A stretch of DNA of 64,000 nt from Symsagittifera roscoffensis (taxonomy: Eukaryota; Xenacoelomorpha; Acoela; Convolutidae), in contig NC_087066.1 of the NCBI RefSeq assembly GCF_963678635.1, forward strand, positions 55,818,312-55,882,311, given 5' to 3'. Within the stretch, counting starts at the first letter, position 1; each line of letters starts with the position of its first letter. The notes under the pieces were generated by a model. It was not told the origin of the DNA and made no database searches. It saw nothing but the letters and a program-made list of their open reading frames with translations. Made by a program: the position numbers and the translations under genes. Of the stretch, positions 11,476-21,962 are shown in pieces.

Positions 11476-11503
11476 TCGGGTATCGTTAGAATCCACATTA
11501 CAT

Positions 11504-11784
11504 TTCCGCTGCTTTTTTCGACTACTTTCCCGCGATTTGCGATGGTTCTGATCTTGTATTTCTGGCTCAATTCGAATTTGTGAAAAATTACATTTCACCC
11601 CAAAATTACGTTATTCGTATTCCTCAAGGTCAAACTTCCAAATATGACCGACTGGCATATGAGATAGAGAGTTTTTGAAACCCGGAAGGACAATACCCCA
11701 AAAGAACGTTAAGAGGGGGGAGGAAAACCCGTGACAATCAGGTACCAGACATTTGTTTCTACGAAAGGGCGACATTGGTCACCT
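11504..11784 (-). repeat. Inverted LTR tail with a 3'-UTR variant
   Basis: 11504-11661 is the first part of the LTR in reverse orientation, with an internal gap relative to full LTRs. 11662-11784 matches 25215-25338 in reverse complement: CTCTATCTC, CCGGGTTTCAAAAA, a complementary purine run near 11715, and TGACAATCAGGTACCAG. This second segment is an alternative LTR-proximal 3' end. Confidence 0.6.
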
Positions 11785-12097
11785 CTGATTTTAGGTGGGT
11801 TCGTCTTTCTGTTTTTATAAATTTTTTATCGTTTGTGTTTTTACGTTTTCGGTACTAATTTTATCGGTTTTTTGAACAAATAGGTAATCACAACACATCA
11901 GCGAACAAGTTGAATTTCAACTTGCGTCAGATTAATAAAGGGAGATATTTCAGGGGGTTAGAAATTGTAAATTTTGGTCAGTAAGGTTGGGTTTTGGGAA
12001 CATTTTTGTACTAGAGCTCAATTGGTGGTACCAGGGATAGTGGTTCAAGAGTCCCAACAACGAAGAAGAAGAAATCCCAACACTAAGGAAGAAGGGG
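11785..12097. other. Leader, second part
   Basis: T-rich sequence with no gene. It holds GATATTTCAG near 11951, a nematode-like 3' splice signal. Confidence 0.4.
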
Positions 12098-13431
12098 TCT
12101 TGGGACAGTGTGTATGTCCCAACACTGAAGTGAGGAAGTCTTGGGACAGAGCGGAAAATACTTGGGACAGGACCAGGAAGTCTTGGGGCAGAGCGGAAAA
12201 GTCTTGGGACAGAGCGGAAAAGTCTTGGGACAGTACCAGGAAGTCTTGGGAGAGAGCGGAAAAGTCTTGGGACAGTACCAGTAAGTCTTGAGACAATACG
12301 GAAAAGTCTTGGGACAGTACCAGGAAGTCTTTGGACAGTACGGAAAAGTCTTGGGACAGAGCGGAAAAGTCTTGGGACAGTACCAGGAAGTCTTGGGACA
12401 GAGCGGAAAAGTCTTGGGACAGTACCACGAAGTCCTGGGACAGAGCGGAAAAGTCTTGGGACATTACCAGGAAGTGTTGGGAGAGAGTGGAAAAGTCTTG
12501 GGACAGTACCAGTAAGTCTTGGGACAGTACGGAAAAGTCTTCGGACAGTACCAGGAAGTCTTGGGACAGTACGGAAACGTCTTGGGACAGAGCGGAAAAG
12601 TCTTGGGACAGCACCAAGAAGTCTTGGGACATTACAGAAAAGTCTTGGGACAGTACAAAACAGCCTTGGGACACTACCGCAGAGTCTTGGGACAGTATCA
12701 GGAAGTCTTGGGACAGTACGGAAAAGTCTTGGGACAGTACCAGAAAGTCTTGGGACAGAGCGGAAAAGTCTTGGGACAGTACCACGAAGTCCTGGGACAG
12801 AGCGGAAAAGTCTTGGGACAGTACCAGGAAGTCTTGGGACAGAGCGGAAAAGTCTTGGGACAGTACCAGGAAGTCTTGGGACAAAGCGGAAAAGTCTTGG
12901 GACAGTACCATGAAGTCCTGGGACAGAGCGGAAAAGTCTTGGGACAGTACCAGGAAGTCTTGGGACAAAGCGGAAAAGTCTTGGGACAGTACCAGGAAAT
13001 CTTGGGACAGAGCGGAAAAGTCTTGGGACAGTTTCAGGAATTCTTAGGACAGAGCGGAAAAGTCTTGGGACAGTACCAGGAAGTCTTGGGACAGCGCGAG
13101 AAAGTCTTGGGACAGAGCGGAAAAGTCTTGGGACAGTACCAGGAAGTCTTGGGACAGAGTGAAAATGTCTTGGGACAGCAACAAGAAGTCTTGGGACAGT
13201 ACCGAAAAGTCTTGTGACAGTGCTGAAAAATCTTTGTACAGTGCCGAAAAGTCTTGGGACAGCACCAAGAAGTCTTGCGACAGTACAGAAAAGTCTTGGG
13301 ACAATACAAAAAAGTTTTGGGACACTACCGCAGAGTCCTGGCACAGTACCACGAAGTCTTGGGACAGTACAGAAAAGTTTTGGGACACTACTGAAAAGTC
13401 TTGGGACGGTACCAAGAGGTCCTGGGACGTG
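12098..13431. repeat. 21-bp minisatellite, about 60 units
   Basis: Units alternate between two 21-bp types, GTCTTGGGACAGTACCAGGAA and GTCTTGGGACAGAGCGGAAAA, giving a 42-bp higher-order period. As 21 is a multiple of three and stops are rare in the unit, several frames stay open: 464 and 307 codons on minus, 238 and 232 on plus, all reading as 7-residue repeats. Units degrade toward both ends. It lies between LTR and gag of copy 1 and nowhere else in the window. Confidence 0.9.
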
Positions 13432-13796
13432 CGAAGTGTTCCGACATCTGAGCGATAAGGGTCCTGGGATAGTGCGAGGTACTCAAACACTGGAGTGGTA
13501 GGCATCGGGATAGTGTGAAACATCCAAATACTTAAATGGAGAGTTCAAGGAACGGGTCAAAACGATTAAAATTAAGGAAAATCTGCTCTAATAAGATCAC
13601 GAACTGAAAAACTTTTTACTTCAGAAAATTAGGAATACCTTTCAGAAATTTTATCCTTAGATTAGAAAATTGTAAATATTAATTTTGTAGATAGAAAAAA
13701 TTGTAAATAAGAATCTTGAGGCGAAGTAGGGTACCGATAGCAGATAGGAGAGTACTAGAGTCAAAGACTAATCTTAACTCTTCGCAACAAAAAGTA
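13432..13796. other. End of the leader before gag
   Basis: A-rich sequence, no ORF of note, no repeat shared with the other copies in this window. Confidence 0.4.
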
Positions 13797-14094
13797 ATGC
13801 CGTCAGGTCCAAAAAGTAATGAAAAAGAACTTTTCAGTGAGCATGGTCAACACAAGAAGCGCAAAAGAGAACAAAACGTAAGTAAGCGCTGAAGAGTAAC
13901 GAACGGTACCTGCTACAGAAATTGATCTTGAGACACCTGACCAGAGCGTTGACGAGGTGGAGAGGGAAACAACAGAGTCAACACCGATGCCGAAAGTGGA
14001 AGAACAAGAAAAGAAGACGACGGAGTTCTGGCCGATTGACATTGTAGATAATACAGCGAGTAAAACGCCGGCGAGCATAAAAAAATGACTCTCA
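13797..14094 (+). pseudogene. gag: Gag N-terminal remnant
   Basis: An ATG at 13797 opens a 32-codon basic peptide (MPSGPKSNEKELF...) ending at a TGA. A second frame, from about 13900 to a stop near 14084, is acidic and Thr-rich (TVPATEIDLETPDQSVDE). Neither is in frame with the ORF at 14129. AAC|GTAAGT at about 13877 could also be a splice donor. It is assigned to gag by position and composition only. Confidence 0.35.
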
Positions 14095-14128
14095 CGCTAA
14101 AAGAACGTCGTTCACAGAGAGACTTGCA

Positions 14129-15488
14129 ATGATGGTCGGAACGAAACCAAGAGAGAATGTTGAAATATCACCTACGACAGATAATGTTGAAATAGCACCT
14201 ATGACCGAGAAAGACAAGACATTTGGAACGGTCTTTGCAGTAGCAACAGAAGACATTCGAGACGAGGATCATGCCGATCCTCTAGCAACAGCTAGCCACG
14301 AGGAAACAGTAGAAAATGGGACAACTAACCAGCAGAAAACATCTTTACTTGAGCTGAGTGACTTGATGGCGAAGCTGGAACAAATCGACAGACAACTGAA
14401 GTGCAGTGAAGAGGATCGACAATTGCTAGAAAAGGAAATCAGATATAATAAGCACGAGAGCCTGGATCACTGCTTCAATCTGGCGAGGGCAACTGAAGAG
14501 AGGCTACAACAAATGTCAGATAAGGTAGAGGCTACAACAAGGAGAGAGAGAAGCTCATCAAAAAAGACATGCAAGAATTGAAGCAACGGTATGACACTGT
14601 GAACAGCAAGTTAGGGAATCTGTAGACGAGAATGGACACAATGAGCAGAGATCAGGCTGAGAAATCATGTGCCATACAAGCCAAATTGGATGCCATCTTG
14701 AGAAACTCTACATCACAAGACAAGCCGGTAACAGATCGAACGCAGGGAAACAGAGTCGATTTCGTGGAACCACAACAAAACAAGCGGGTGTCAACACCGT
14801 TACCGTTACCCCGGGGTGCAGCGAGCATAGAACCAGGGGGGGCAAGGACAATTATGAAGAGTGGAACCTCAAACACGACAAGTGGTCAGGGGGATTCCAC
14901 AACAAGCAACAATGTGGGACCTGATGCCATGACGTGGGCTAGCACCTGGGAGATGATGAATAGGGCATTGGAAGCGTTCGCAAGATGGAAGCGTTCGCAA
15001 GATGGAAGATGCCGAAAGAATTTAAGGACGACTCAGACGGATGCATCGACACTTGGGTAGAAGTCGTGAGACTACATTTGGAACAAGACATTTTGAATGA
15101 CGAGAGACAAGCCTGCACAGCAATACTCAGCAATTTGGAAGGCACGGCGTTAAAGTGTGTAGTTTCAAAGAAGGAAGAGTAACGTGATACTTCAGAAAAA
15201 ACCTTCGAAATATTGTTGAATCGATTCAGATTGGGAATAAAGGGTCACCAGGTTATGATGGGATTCGAAAAGAGAAGACAGAGGGATGATGAATCAATCG
15301 ATCGGTTCCTGGATGATCTTGAGAGCTTGAGAAGAAGGAGTGACCCCGAAGAATCAACAAATAGAAGGAACTTCAGCATCGCCTCGAAATTTATCGGTGG
15401 GGTTAAAAGTGACGACTTGAGAACAATTTTAGTAACATATTATACACTATCAAATGACAATTCACCGACGCCGGAAGATATGAGGTAG
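14129..15488 (+). pseudogene. gag: Gag, capsid region, frameshifted
   Basis: Frames 14129-14581, 14632-15060, 14985-15182 and 15213-15488 form one protein broken by shifts. The first is acidic, then heptad-rich (LLELSDLMAKLEQIDRQL), so a coiled coil is likely. The later ones (WVEVVRLHLEQ, TAILSNLEGTAL, FEILLNRFRLGI, DESIDRFLDDLESL) have the helical pattern of retrotransposon gag capsid domains. A 17-bp duplication at 14971-15004 explains the overlap of two frames. Stops at 15181 and 15486 also break it. Confidence 0.7.
14971..15004 (+). repeat. 17-bp tandem duplication causing a gag frameshift
   Basis: GAAGCGTTCGCAAGATG occurs twice in tandem (14971-14987 and 14988-15004). Both copies encode the same ALEAFARWK-like segment in different frames, so the second copy is a recent insertion. 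Confidence 0.85.
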
Positions 15489-15637
15489 AAATCAAGGGAG
15501 TACATGTTGATGAAACCAAAGAAGTACTCGTACCAGTAGAATAATAACATGCAAGGGGGAGTCAACCACATGCGCGTCAGCGGATCATCGTGTGGCGGAT
15601 TGTACGACGTACAAGCAAGGCATGAAGAGTCTGGGAT

Positions 15638-16204
15638 ATGCGCCAGGCGGAAGAACATGAGTTCTACAGCGGCCTGATCATCAAGATAGGTGCAACATGC
15701 TACTTCTGCAATCAAGAGGATCACTTCAGGATGGACTGTCTGTTGTTTTGGAGAGCAGTGAAGAACCAGAGTCACCCCAAACACAAACTGGCGCTGGCGG
15801 CGGTACAGAACACGAGGAACAGGCAAGCCGAGTTCGACACAAAAAACAGGGAGGCACCGACTGCGGAACTACCGACAAAAAGGGTGAAGGCTGTAGTGCA
15901 AGTTAAGAATGCCATAGATGCCGAGAACAAGAATCCTCTAGCAGTAAACTTTGAAAAGGCACCGGCGGAAGCCATCAACAAAGTGAAACATGATCTAGCG
16001 ACGAAAGAGATCGAGCAACGACTAAAGCAGGAGAAAAGAGTTGAGAATGAGACATTAAGTATGTCGATGCCGATACCGGAAGCCGAAGTGGGAGCGAAAA
16101 GGGGTGAAAATTGCAACACTGGAAAAATGGTGATGGGCAAGCCATTCAACATAGCAAAGATCGGAGCCAGAACAATGTCAATAATCATTATGGGCGTCCA
16201 TTAA
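15638..16204 (+). pseudogene. gag: Gag nucleocapsid region with CCHC knuckle
   Basis: The 188-codon frame has one zinc knuckle, C-Y-F-C-N-Q-E-D-H-F-R-M-D-C (CX2CX4HX4C), at residues 21-34, followed by a basic, Ala/Lys/Glu-rich tail. This is the nucleic-acid-binding part of gag. It ends at a TAA before the protease region. The tail from FDTKNREAP onward is repeated almost exactly in copy 2 (28691-29068). The preceding 150 bases carry stops. Confidence 0.75.
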
Positions 16205-16255
16205 TTAACGAGGAACCTGAGTGAACCGAGCGACCAGTCAATAACGCACATCGGT

Positions 16256-17234
16256 GTGTACGCAGATTACTTAAGTGCAATAAGCCCACAGACAACTTCT
16301 AGAGCCTTGCGGGCACTGCTCGCAAGAGGTGGCAGCAAGTCAGTCCGCATCGAGAATAGGTACACGGAAGCCTATGGTCCGCATGAGGTGTTGTTAAACA
16401 TAGATGGGATAAACATCTACACGAAAGCTATGATAACATGTGACGAAGATTTAGCGGGACAGATCTACGTGGGCAGGAAAGAACTAAAGGTGAGATCGAT
16501 TGGACACTGCGCAATGATCGGTTGGAGGAGGATGCAATGCACATCGGAATGGAGGCGACGTATCAGCACACGTGCTTGACATAAGTGGCAAGAAGACACA
16601 GTTACGCCGGTTACTTGATACGGGAGCGGTCTTGAGCGTTATACCAATCGAAACTTGGGAGCGACTGGGTTTCGACAAAGATGATTTGATAGACTCAAGA
16701 ATACGGCTGTCAGCTGCAAACAAAAAGGCGCTATGGGTACTAGGCAGAACACCAATAATATCCCTAAATCTAGGGGATCGCAACCTGTGGATGAGCTTTC
16801 TTTTGGTGGAGAACCTAGATGAGTCTGACCAATTCATTTTAGGCAGGGACTTCATCAGGAATTTCGACATAATGATTGATCAGAACAATGCCGTGTTCAG
16901 GAATCGGAACCCGGATAGGAAGTACGTTATTAAACCAGTTCATCTGATAATGGCCAATGAGAATAAAGCGGCGGTATTCTTGAGTAGGAGGGTAAGGCCG
17001 AAAGCAAACGAAGCGGCAATTGTGAGCTTACGGATGAAAAATTATAATGAAATAAGTGATAACAAGCAAGTATGCATAGTCCCAAATGCAAACAGTCAAA
17101 GTGCTGTTGTTTTAGGAAGATCCTTCTCGATAACCAAGAGCCTCTTCGTCAGTGTCTTGTTGAATACTCTTGACATACCCATCACAATCCAGAGGGGGAG
17201 GAAGCTGGGATATGCTTTACTTGTGAAAACTTGA
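16256..17234 (+). pseudogene. pol: Retropepsin-type aspartic protease
   Basis: 16256-16579 encodes a lead-in region (LLNIDGINIYTKAMITCDEDL) and runs by a frameshift near 16530 into 16572-17234. The second frame has the catalytic LLDTGA at residues 14-19 and, later, ILGRDFIRNFD, the pattern of gypsy proteases. It processes Gag-Pol. The frame stops at TGA 17232-17234, seven bases before the next ATG in the same frame. Copy 3 has CAA at this codon, so the stop is a mutation. Confidence 0.85.
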
Positions 17235-17240
17235 TATAAA

Positions 17241-18129
17241 ATGACTGAAAATTTAAAAGAGAATGAAGTACTTGAATGTCCCAATCACAGGGACAAGATT
17301 TGTATCTTGAGGCGATTGAAGAAAATAAAAGATTCATCAGGTCTTGTGAAGTCACTTAAGTCAGATACAGACGATGGACTTTCGAGCTGTTCCAATTTCC
17401 CAGAAAGACCCACACTAGAGGAAATGGAAATGGATAAACCAGTTTTGCTTGAGATAGAGCACTTGAGGGGCAAGGTAACCGATGAACAGCTCGAAGCCAT
17501 CAAGGATGTACGAGAGAGGAATGAGGAGAATTTTTCGAGACATAAAGCAGATATTGGATGTTGTGATTTTAATGAACATGAAATAGAGCTTGAGGAGACG
17601 GCCGTGTCACATAGGGAGGGGGCGAGGCGTATGACGCCACACAAATCGGATGCATGTAGAAAGGAGATAGAGACCTTACTAGAGTATGATAAGATGGAAC
17701 CATCCAAATCACCGTAGGCGTGTGGAGTAGTGATGGCCAAAAAGAAGGGCGACCAAATAAGGTTTTGCTGCGACTTTCGATATCTGAACTCGTCACGGTG
17801 AAGGATGCCTATCCCATACCTAGAATAGATGAGAGCCTCTCGAAATGGGGGGGGGGCAAATTTTTTCCGACTTTTGATTTAGGATCAGTTTTTTGGCAGG
17901 TACCACTGAGGAAGCAGGACAGCGACAAGACAGGGTTTGCCTGCGAGCTGGGGCTGTTTCAATGGAAACGGATGCCTTTTGGTCTTTGCAAGGCCACGGC
18001 CACATTTCAACGATTGATGGCACACGCATTGATTGGTGTAACAAAGAAATACGGCAACCTGGTAATGTGCTACGTTGATGACGTGGTGATTGCGACGTCT
18101 ATAGCAGAGGAAGAGGCTGAGGAGAAAAT
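17241..18129 (+). pseudogene. pol: Reverse transcriptase, truncated after the YVDD box
   Basis: 17241-17717 is the acidic connection (EIEHLRGKVTDEQLEAIKDV) and ends at TAG, where copy 3 has TGG. RT proper continues with a shift near 17790. It has PIPRIDESL, the motif-A block FDLGSVFWQV, FGLCKATATFQRLM and the catalytic YVDDVVI at about 18073-18093. Directly after VVIAT the sequence jumps to the acidic linker; the thumb, connection and RNase H are deleted (compare 58644-60041 in copy 3). The first codons of the ORF at 17720 are out of the RT frame. Confidence 0.85.
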
Positions 18130-18453
18130 TTGTCCGGGGAGTGTGAAGAATGGGATGAAGACTCAGAGAAAAGCAACGATGATCAAGATAGTCTATGCAT
18201 GATACTGGCTGAAGAGAAGATGAGGCACCGAAATGGGAAACTACATACGGATCCCTCCTCAGGAACATACAACTTGGATCAGCAGGTGCGCGGAGGTGAA
18301 GAGCTTGAAAGAATGGCAGTATCAAGGAAACCGTTCAGAGCGCTATCATGTAACTCGAGTGTCAGAACAAACCTGGTGCCAGAAGATCACAGGAAGGTTC
18401 CGAGGAGGATAGTTTGCGTCAAACTGAAAGATGACATCCACAGTCCTTGAGAA
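18100..18453 (+). pseudogene. pol: Acidic RT-integrase linker remnant
   Basis: Glu/Asp-rich sequence in two frames (EEEAEEKICPGS; then ILAEEKMRHR...GTYNLDQQ). It matches 32260-32540 of copy 2 and 55667-55960 of copy 3 on minus. It has no known domain and ends with a TGA at 18448. Confidence 0.65.
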
Positions 18454-19884
18454 ATGAATGGTCAAATAATGGCTTTAAAGGAGCACGTCAATGCGAGACA
18501 TAGGCTGTCGGATCTGATAAGAGCCCAAAAGAATGTCAAGATGACAAGCAACCTCTCCAAATGGATCCGGACGGGAGTCAAGGAGAAAGAAGACCTAGAA
18601 GAAGACAGCTACAAGATCATGAGCCAGTTCTACCAGGAAAGGAAGGATTTGCTCTATCACACGGCTGATGGGGTGATAGCATGCAGGAGAAAAGATGAGG
18701 AAAAATACTACACAAGTATAACCTCATCGTACTACCACAATTGTACCAGACGGAGGTGTTATTCAGATCGCACGATCAAATGGGGCATCAGGGGATAGAC
18801 AAAGTGCAACAGAGAAAATTACACAGGTTTGGTTGGCCGGGATTAAGAAAAGTCTGCGAGAGTTGCGTGAACGCATGTCTGGCATGTCTACAAGTGAAAG
18901 ACCCACAGAAGATGAAGTTCACACTCAAGTCCGTTGAGAGCTCGGAATTCAACGAGGTTGTGCAGATAGACCATCAGAGTATCTGCATGACCGAATTGGA
19001 ATATAACCAGATACTGGTCATAATAGATCACTTTACTAAGTTGGTGGAAACATTGCCCTGTCAAACAGCCTCAGCGGAGGAGACGTGTGACCACTTGATA
19101 ACACATTGGATATCACGATATGATTATCCGATGACATTTCAGTCGGACAACGGGAAGGCCTTCGTGGGTGACATGACAAAAAAATTGATGAAGAGGTCAC
19201 ATATTGCTCAAGCGCACTCGACGACTTACCATCCTCAGACTAACGAGTTAGTGGAGAGACAGAACAGGACCTTAGTGAACATGCTGAGGGTATATTGCTC
19301 GAGATATATGACACTGGGAGACTGGGATAAGTATCTACCGCAAGTGGTGGGGGCGTACAACAGCACGCAACACTCGACGACAGGGATCAGTCCCTTCAAT
19401 GTTAACGGGCAAGGAGAGAGCAATGCCCTTAACGTTCTTTTACCCAGAATACGAAAAGAAAAAGACGTCGCCTCAAACTTATATAAAGGAGGCGGTCAAG
19501 AGACAACAGGAACTAAACGAGCTATGCAGGAGGAAGAGGGCACAAGCGCAAATGAGGCAGCGGAAGAAATATGCTGAAAAGATACTTCAGGCTAAACCAT
19601 ATGCAGTGGGCCAATTTATCTGGGTGTTCCAGAAGGTCATACCTCCCAAAGGGACGAAAAAACTACTCAAGAAGTGGAGAGGACCATTCATGATCACAGA
19701 AGTACACCAGCAGGGACGGTTCTACCGTTTGAGTACGGGGCGAGCAGCGCATTATGAAAACCTGAACCCCCATGTCCTATCTCCCGTGGACTGGTGTGTA
19801 CCGCAGAATATGGAGGAACTAGAGTACCTGTTGGTAGAGCCAGCATGCGAAGTGAACGAAAAAAGGCACCAGGGAAAAGAATGA
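18454..19884 (+). pseudogene. pol: Integrase with H2C2 finger, DDE core and GPY/F module
   Basis: The zinc-binding region has SHDQMGHQGIDK and WPGLRKVCESCVNACLAC. The catalytic core has VQIDHQ, FQSDNG and LVERQNRTL. The last Asp and Glu are separated by exactly 35 residues (DD35E). The C-terminal part 19399-19884 has the GPY/F-type module (KKWRGPFMITEV...FYRLSTGRAAHYENL). Three frames are used (18454, 18741, 19399), with shifts near 18705 and 19400. The frame closes at TGA 19882-19884; in copy 3 the corresponding region reads through. Confidence 0.85.
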
Positions 19885-21072
19885 TGGCAACAAAGACGTG
19901 AGCAGGACGATAATGAAAAAGAAAAAGCAGGCTCAGATGCGGAATCTTTTGAGGAGGAAGACTGGAACGACCCGGAGCAGGATGAGGTGCCAAAGTGGAC
20001 GGAACCAGACTTTCCGATAACAGCAGGAACCAGGAGTGATAATCGCAAACGGACAGGCATGAGGTATAATAGGTACGGGGATGACTTCTTGATTGACAAG
20101 ATACAGCCTGATGAACTAAGCAAAGAGTTACTGAGTATGGGCGAATTGGTGGCAGAAGATGAAAGGCAAATCACCAACGACAACGAACATTACCCGCAGG
20201 AAGACTACTCCCTACAAGAACAAGAAACAGATCTGGAGCAGAGCGAGATAGAAAGGAGGGAAAACACCAACTTGAGAATACTAAAGTGGATTCGCGGTGT
20301 CAAGGGCAAAGGAGTTGAAGAGCAAAGCATCCAGCAGGTCGACGTGTCGGCAGAAAATCACGTGAAAACAAAAAATCCCCTCTTCGGTTGGACAGCAACC
20401 GACAGGCCGCTAGAGATATCGCCAGACAATTTAGAACCAGCATTATCCACGGGGACGTCGATAGCTATTTTTGTCCGGGGAGTGCGGGTAGGACTTACCC
20501 ACGCCAAAAATTTGATGACAAAGAAATTCAGAGAAGTGAGAGAGACCAGCGGGCTGGAACTGGATTAGGAAGAGGCCGAGCCTACCATAGGAAGAAACTT
20601 CAAAACAAAATTTGAAATACCCAATGAATACTCGGAGAAAATCCTGATAACGGACAGCGACTTCATTTTGTCAGACAGGACTAGCGCGGACATGAGCTTC
20701 AAATCGAGGCTAGATGCCGACTTCAAGAGAGAATATCAGAACGTGGAGTTTCTATTCAGACAGATACCGGGGCTGGGAGGAATGGCTGCGCTTCCCCCAT
20801 CAGTTTCACAAGTCCCAGGCAAATACCTGTGCTTTCTGGTAACAAGGGTCAATGAAAGGAGTACGATAGGTCCTGAGCACGTGATGTTAGCACTAACGAG
20901 GCTGAGAGACTTCACGGTTGAAAGAGGGATAGTGGAGGTCTCGATGCCTGTTTATGACCCAAACAGGGGCAAGTTGAGCTCAAGGGAGTTATATGCCATC
21001 CTACACGTGGTCTTCGCAGAAACGGAGATAATGGTACACCTACAAAAAAAATACTACTTGAGTATCGCCTGA
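19885..21072 (+). pseudogene. pol: Pol C-terminal extension with macro-like domain
   Basis: This is in the same frame as the integrase end, with only a TGA (19882) and a TAG (20566) between. After an acidic linker and a WTATDRPLE region comes FKTKFEIPNEYSE, then ILITDSDFILSDRTS. The next elements, in order, are an ADFKREYQNVEFL helix, the strand KYLCFLVTR, the helix EHVMLALTRLRDF, the strand GIVEVSMPVYD, the helix ELYAILHVVF and the strand EIMVHL. This order and wording match the C-terminal half of TARG1/OARD1-type macro domains (YLIT...LRxALExLR...GVxxIAMPxIG...I..VF...I.V). The Gly-rich ligand loops are replaced, so ADP-ribose binding is doubtful. The domain call is from memory of the fold. 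Confidence 0.55.
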
Positions 21073-21566
21073 GCTACCGGTGGACACCGGAGGTCTTGAG
21101 TTAGGGGTACATGGGGATCTCGAGTAAGGGTTCACGGGGATCTCGAAGCAGGTAGATGGATTTTAACGTAATTGGCATGACAATTATAATTTAAAGAGTT
21201 GACGGTGCTAAAATATTAAATGAATCTGCATGCTATTACAAAACAACTCCCAACAGAAATATTCTAGTGAAACAAATGGAGGGATAATGTTTCAACCACA
21301 ATAATTGGGGGGTAGGGTTTAGATTAGGAAGAGAATATCTTAGTCTAAGAATGGATTTTAATTTCAGATTGATTTGTAAAATTGAGTTGACGACCCAGCT
21401 GCACTCATTTGAAAAGAAAAGAAGGTTTTGAACATGTTCACGATCAGCAACATTCGAAGGGAGACATTTCTCAAGCTCTCAAGTTGGTTGACAAGGTAAG
21501 GCAGTTCTCAAGTTGGTTCACAAAGTAATTCTCGAGTTGGTAAACACGTGAGATCATCTAAAGATT
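21073..21566 (+). other. Non-coding interval between pol and accessory ORFs
   Basis: AT-rich, no ORF, with short repeats (GGGGATCTCGA; TCTCAAGTTGGTTGACA). Copy 3 has the corresponding interval at 52633-53051. It contains the candidate splice acceptor below. Confidence 0.6.
21353..21367 (+). promoter_or_regulatory. Candidate splice acceptor for the accessory mRNA
   Basis: GATTTTAATTTCAG|ATTG fits the nematode 3' splice consensus. Copy 3 keeps it as ATTTTATTTTCAG|ATTG on minus near 52790, although surrounding bases differ. It lies 200 bp before the accessory start codon. Confidence 0.45.
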
Positions 21567-21962
21567 GTGACAATGGCAGATCGCTTTTGGAAATCTATGC
21601 CTGCAGCGCTCAAGAGACCTACGCTCGATGAACTGTACGATCGCTTGAGGGATATGGACTACACCCAAATCGATGAGAGGATGGCGGTGACATTGAACGC
21701 CATCCTACAGTTGGAGGCGCAGGGTGAATGTAGAGATTCAGCGACAGAAGCTGCTTTGATGGTTGGCTACACGACGGAAGGGATATCCAATCAAGAACAG
21801 ATCAGATGGTTGTCCTGGAATCTGGATGGAGGCTTGAGGAGGTTCGACTTGGCAAGGAATCCTGGCCTGAGTAACAACAAATAATATGGTGCGGGAGAAC
21901 TTCCACTCCCCGCCAGACCGCCAGCGGGGCTCGCGGCCCAACCCACGAGCAGGCCGTCGTCA
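21567..21962 (+). pseudogene. Accessory ORF N-terminal domain
   Basis: The frame begins MTMADRFWKSMPAALKRP and contains TLDELYDRLRDMDYTQID and MAVTLNAILQLEAQGECR, all predicted helical. It then becomes a Pro/Ser-rich linker after a TAA at 21882. The same domain opens the accessory block of copy 3 (52632). I do not recognise the family. Confidence 0.6.

Larger units (their letters stand above)
10683..11503 (+). other. Leader (5' UTR) of copy 1, first part
   Basis: This sequence has no credible ORF and matches the minus-strand block 27399-26578 throughout. It contains an A-rich tract near 10920-11000, a GGTTCGACTCC run on the complement near 10730, and two degenerate direct repeats (11180-11343 and 11344-11475). 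The match to the second block ends at CCACATTACATT. Confidence 0.7.

Noticed and set aside
11950-13344. 464-codon minus-strand ORF and other long ORFs of 7-residue repeats
   Set aside because: They are frames through the 21-bp minisatellite; several frames on both strands are equally open, so openness is no evidence of a gene.
12098-13431. CRISPR-like array
   Set aside because: Units are contiguous 21-bp repeats without unique spacers, and the setting is eukaryotic.
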